A stretch of DNA of 6,807 nt from contig PMXH01000467.1 of the NCBI GenBank assembly GCA_003165855.1, positions 1,832-8,638 on the forward strand, written 5' to 3'. Below, piece by piece: positions 5,938 through 6,807 of the stretch. The notes beneath the pieces are model-generated. The model ran no database searches. It saw only the letters and a program-made list of their open reading frames with translations, and was not told the DNA's origin. The stretch's first letter is position 1. Each line of letters begins with the position of its first letter. The position numbers and the translations under genes are program-made. The DNA comes from Acidobacteriaceae bacterium. Lineage in GTDB: Bacteria; Acidobacteriota; Terriglobia; Terriglobales; Acidobacteriaceae.

Positions 5938-6050
5938 ATCACAAGCATCCACAGGGCGGGTTGCGGATCCCATCTGCTCAGTCTGGTTTTGGGATCGGCT
6001 CCGAGAGCGGAGGCGTACCCGCCTCCGGGTGCGGTTTCACGACGGTTGGC
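5938..6050. terminator. Convergent intergenic region with a GC-rich hairpin, possible bidirectional terminator
   Basis: The GloVer gene (plus) and cheX (minus) meet here. An 8-bp perfect stem, CGGAGGCG (6008-6015) with CGCCTCCG (6020-6027), has loop TACC. On the plus strand it is followed by a weak T-containing run (GGTTTC, about 6033-6038). An upstream stem, 5963-5971 with 5991-5999, pairs at eight of nine positions. CTCCG (5999-6003) can also pair with CGGAG (6008-6012), competing with the main hairpin. Position between convergent genes favours a terminator role, but neither side has a proper T tract. Confidence 0.4.
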
Positions 6051-6548
6051 CTATGCACCCATCTTCGCGTGGTCGGACATGCGCCGTTTGTTATGGCGCA
6101 GAGCGACATTCATGAATACATTGCCCAGGGAAGTTTCAAAGCAGATCATCAGCGCTTCCACGTCTTCACTGGTCTTGTCGCCGTCCTCGCAAGTCAGCAG
6201 CAGCGGAGGATGCACGCGGAAGTGGAAACCCTGATCGTTCAGCGCGCAGACCGCATTGCCCACGACCTGGTTGGCCAGTTCGAAGATGGTTTCCTTGATT
6301 AGCCCATCGGACTCGGGCAAGGCTGCGCCCGCATAGTGGCTGGCCACGCGCAGGGCGGTTTGTGGCTCCAGGTCCAGAATGATGCGGCCTTCGATGTCGC
6401 CGGTAAGCGCCACCATTCCGGCCACGCCTTTGCGGCGATAGCCGTCCTCTTCCATCGAGAGGTTGCCCACCTTCGTGGTGCCCGACAGGCCTTGCGACAG
6501 CACGGCATCGGCCGCATTGATGAAAGGCTGAATCAGATCCATCTTCAT
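6051..6548 (-). CDS. cheX: CheX-type chemotaxis phosphatase
   Basis: CheX/CheC/FliY-family phosphatases remove the phosphate from CheY-like receivers. From the preferred start the protein is 165 aa, near family size. It begins MKMDLIQPFINAADAVL, a typical CheX N-terminus. A region with GMVALTGDIEGRIILDL (44-60) follows, and then the active-site helix KETIFELANQVVGNA (85-99). That helix contains the E-x2-N pair (Glu90, Asn93) which orients the attacking water, with the Pro pair at 114-115 downstream. Chain termini look intact. An in-frame ATG at 6597-6599 would lengthen it by 17 residues, but would overlap the upstream receiver gene by 47 bp and add an Arg/Pro-rich segment unlike the family. 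The ATG at 6546-6548 leaves a 4-bp gap after the receiver stop and has a G-rich stretch upstream. It is the downstream partner of the response regulator in one operon. Confidence 0.88.
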   Translation of the reverse strand: MKMDLIQPFINAADAVLSQGLSGTTKVGNLSMEEDGYRRKGVAGMVALTGDIEGRIILDLEPQTALRVASHYAGAALPESDGLIKETIFELANQVVGNAVCALNDQGFHFRVHPPLLLTCEDGDKTSEDVEALMICFETSLGNVFMNVALRHNKRRMSDHAKMGA

Positions 6549-6552
6549 GCGA

Positions 6553-6807
6553 TTACACCCCCGAGCCGGCCGCGGTCGCCACGACTCCGTCTTCTCCAAG
6601 CACGTATTTGATGACTTCGTACAGCACTTCCGGCTTTACCGGCTTCTGCACGAAATGGCGCGCCCCGCGCTGCAGTGCGGCCACAATGTTTTCCTGGTAG
6701 CCCACTGAAGACACCATCACGACACGGGCTTCGGGGTGCGCCTGCACGATTTTCTCGGCGGCCTCGATGCCCTCCATTTGCGGCATGGTGATGTCCATCA
6801 GCACGAT
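6553..6807 (-). CDS. Single-domain response regulator (CheY-like), 5' end beyond the window
   Basis: Only the C-terminal portion, about 85 residues, lies in the window; the gene continues past 6807. It reads in frame from the edge as IVLMDITMPQMEGIEA, where the Asp of LMD is the phospho-acceptor. Next come VVMVSSVG with the conserved Ser/Thr switch residue, GARHFVQKPVKPEVL with the conserved Lys of the KP motif, and the closing helix VIKYVLG. A short Ala/Gly tail follows and then the stop (TAA). No output domain follows, so this is a stand-alone receiver. The acidic pair that binds magnesium would be upstream of the window. The 4-bp gap to cheX suggests co-transcription, with CheX as the likely phosphatase. 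The internal GTG (6802-6804) is not a start, since it falls in the middle of the receiver fold. Confidence 0.93.
   Translation of the reverse strand: MVLMDITMPQMEGIEAAEKIVQAHPEARVVMVSSVGYQENIVAALQRGARHFVQKPVKPEVLYEVIKYVLGEDGVVATAAGSGV

Noticed and set aside
6549..6599. Longer CheX start at 6599
   Set aside because: It would overlap the receiver gene by 47 bp and add an Arg/Pro-rich leader. The MKMDLIQ start matches the family better.

Overview
The window looks like a chromosomal segment of a GC-rich, Gram-negative bacterium, most likely an Acidobacteriota member of the Terriglobia/Koribacter type. This assignment is an inference. It rests on the tandem-repeat GloVer/TIG secreted protein, the CheX sequence type, and REP-like hairpins with TTCA loops at the left edge, which I remember as common in such genomes. 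No 16S rRNA or other taxonomic marker is present.

Layout from left to right. Bases 1-130 hold a cluster of four stem-loops (REP-like). They are followed by an AT-richer non-coding stretch with a perfect 8-bp dyad at 246-265. An rmuC gene runs leftward (275-1651). A secreted CAP/SCP-domain protein runs rightward (1761-2681) from a shared 109-bp divergent region. Tail to tail with it, only 16 bp away, is a HigA-type antitoxin gene on the minus strand (2698-3000). Upstream of higA, where a HigB toxin would normally sit, is instead an unrecognised low-GC 68-aa ORF (3039-3245) with a good sigma70-like promoter placed so that the mRNA would be leaderless. A DUF72/YecE-like gene (3351-4340, plus) follows. 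Next is a secreted protein (4432 or 4477 to 5937) made of seven GloVer repeats plus a TIG/IPT domain. The right end carries, on the minus strand, a cheX gene and the 3' part of a single-domain response regulator, separated by 4 bp and clearly one operon.

How the genes work together. Most are independent housekeeping or accessory loci. Two real functional units are visible. One is the response regulator/CheX pair, a phosphorylated receiver next to its probable phosphatase. The other is the small ORF/higA pair, a possible non-canonical or decayed toxin-antitoxin locus. No CRISPR array, rRNA, intact tRNA, insertion sequence or phage gene was found. I see no convincing evidence of a large new system. 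The best leads are the small ORF in the toxin slot and the alternating cysteine-pair architecture of the GloVer protein.
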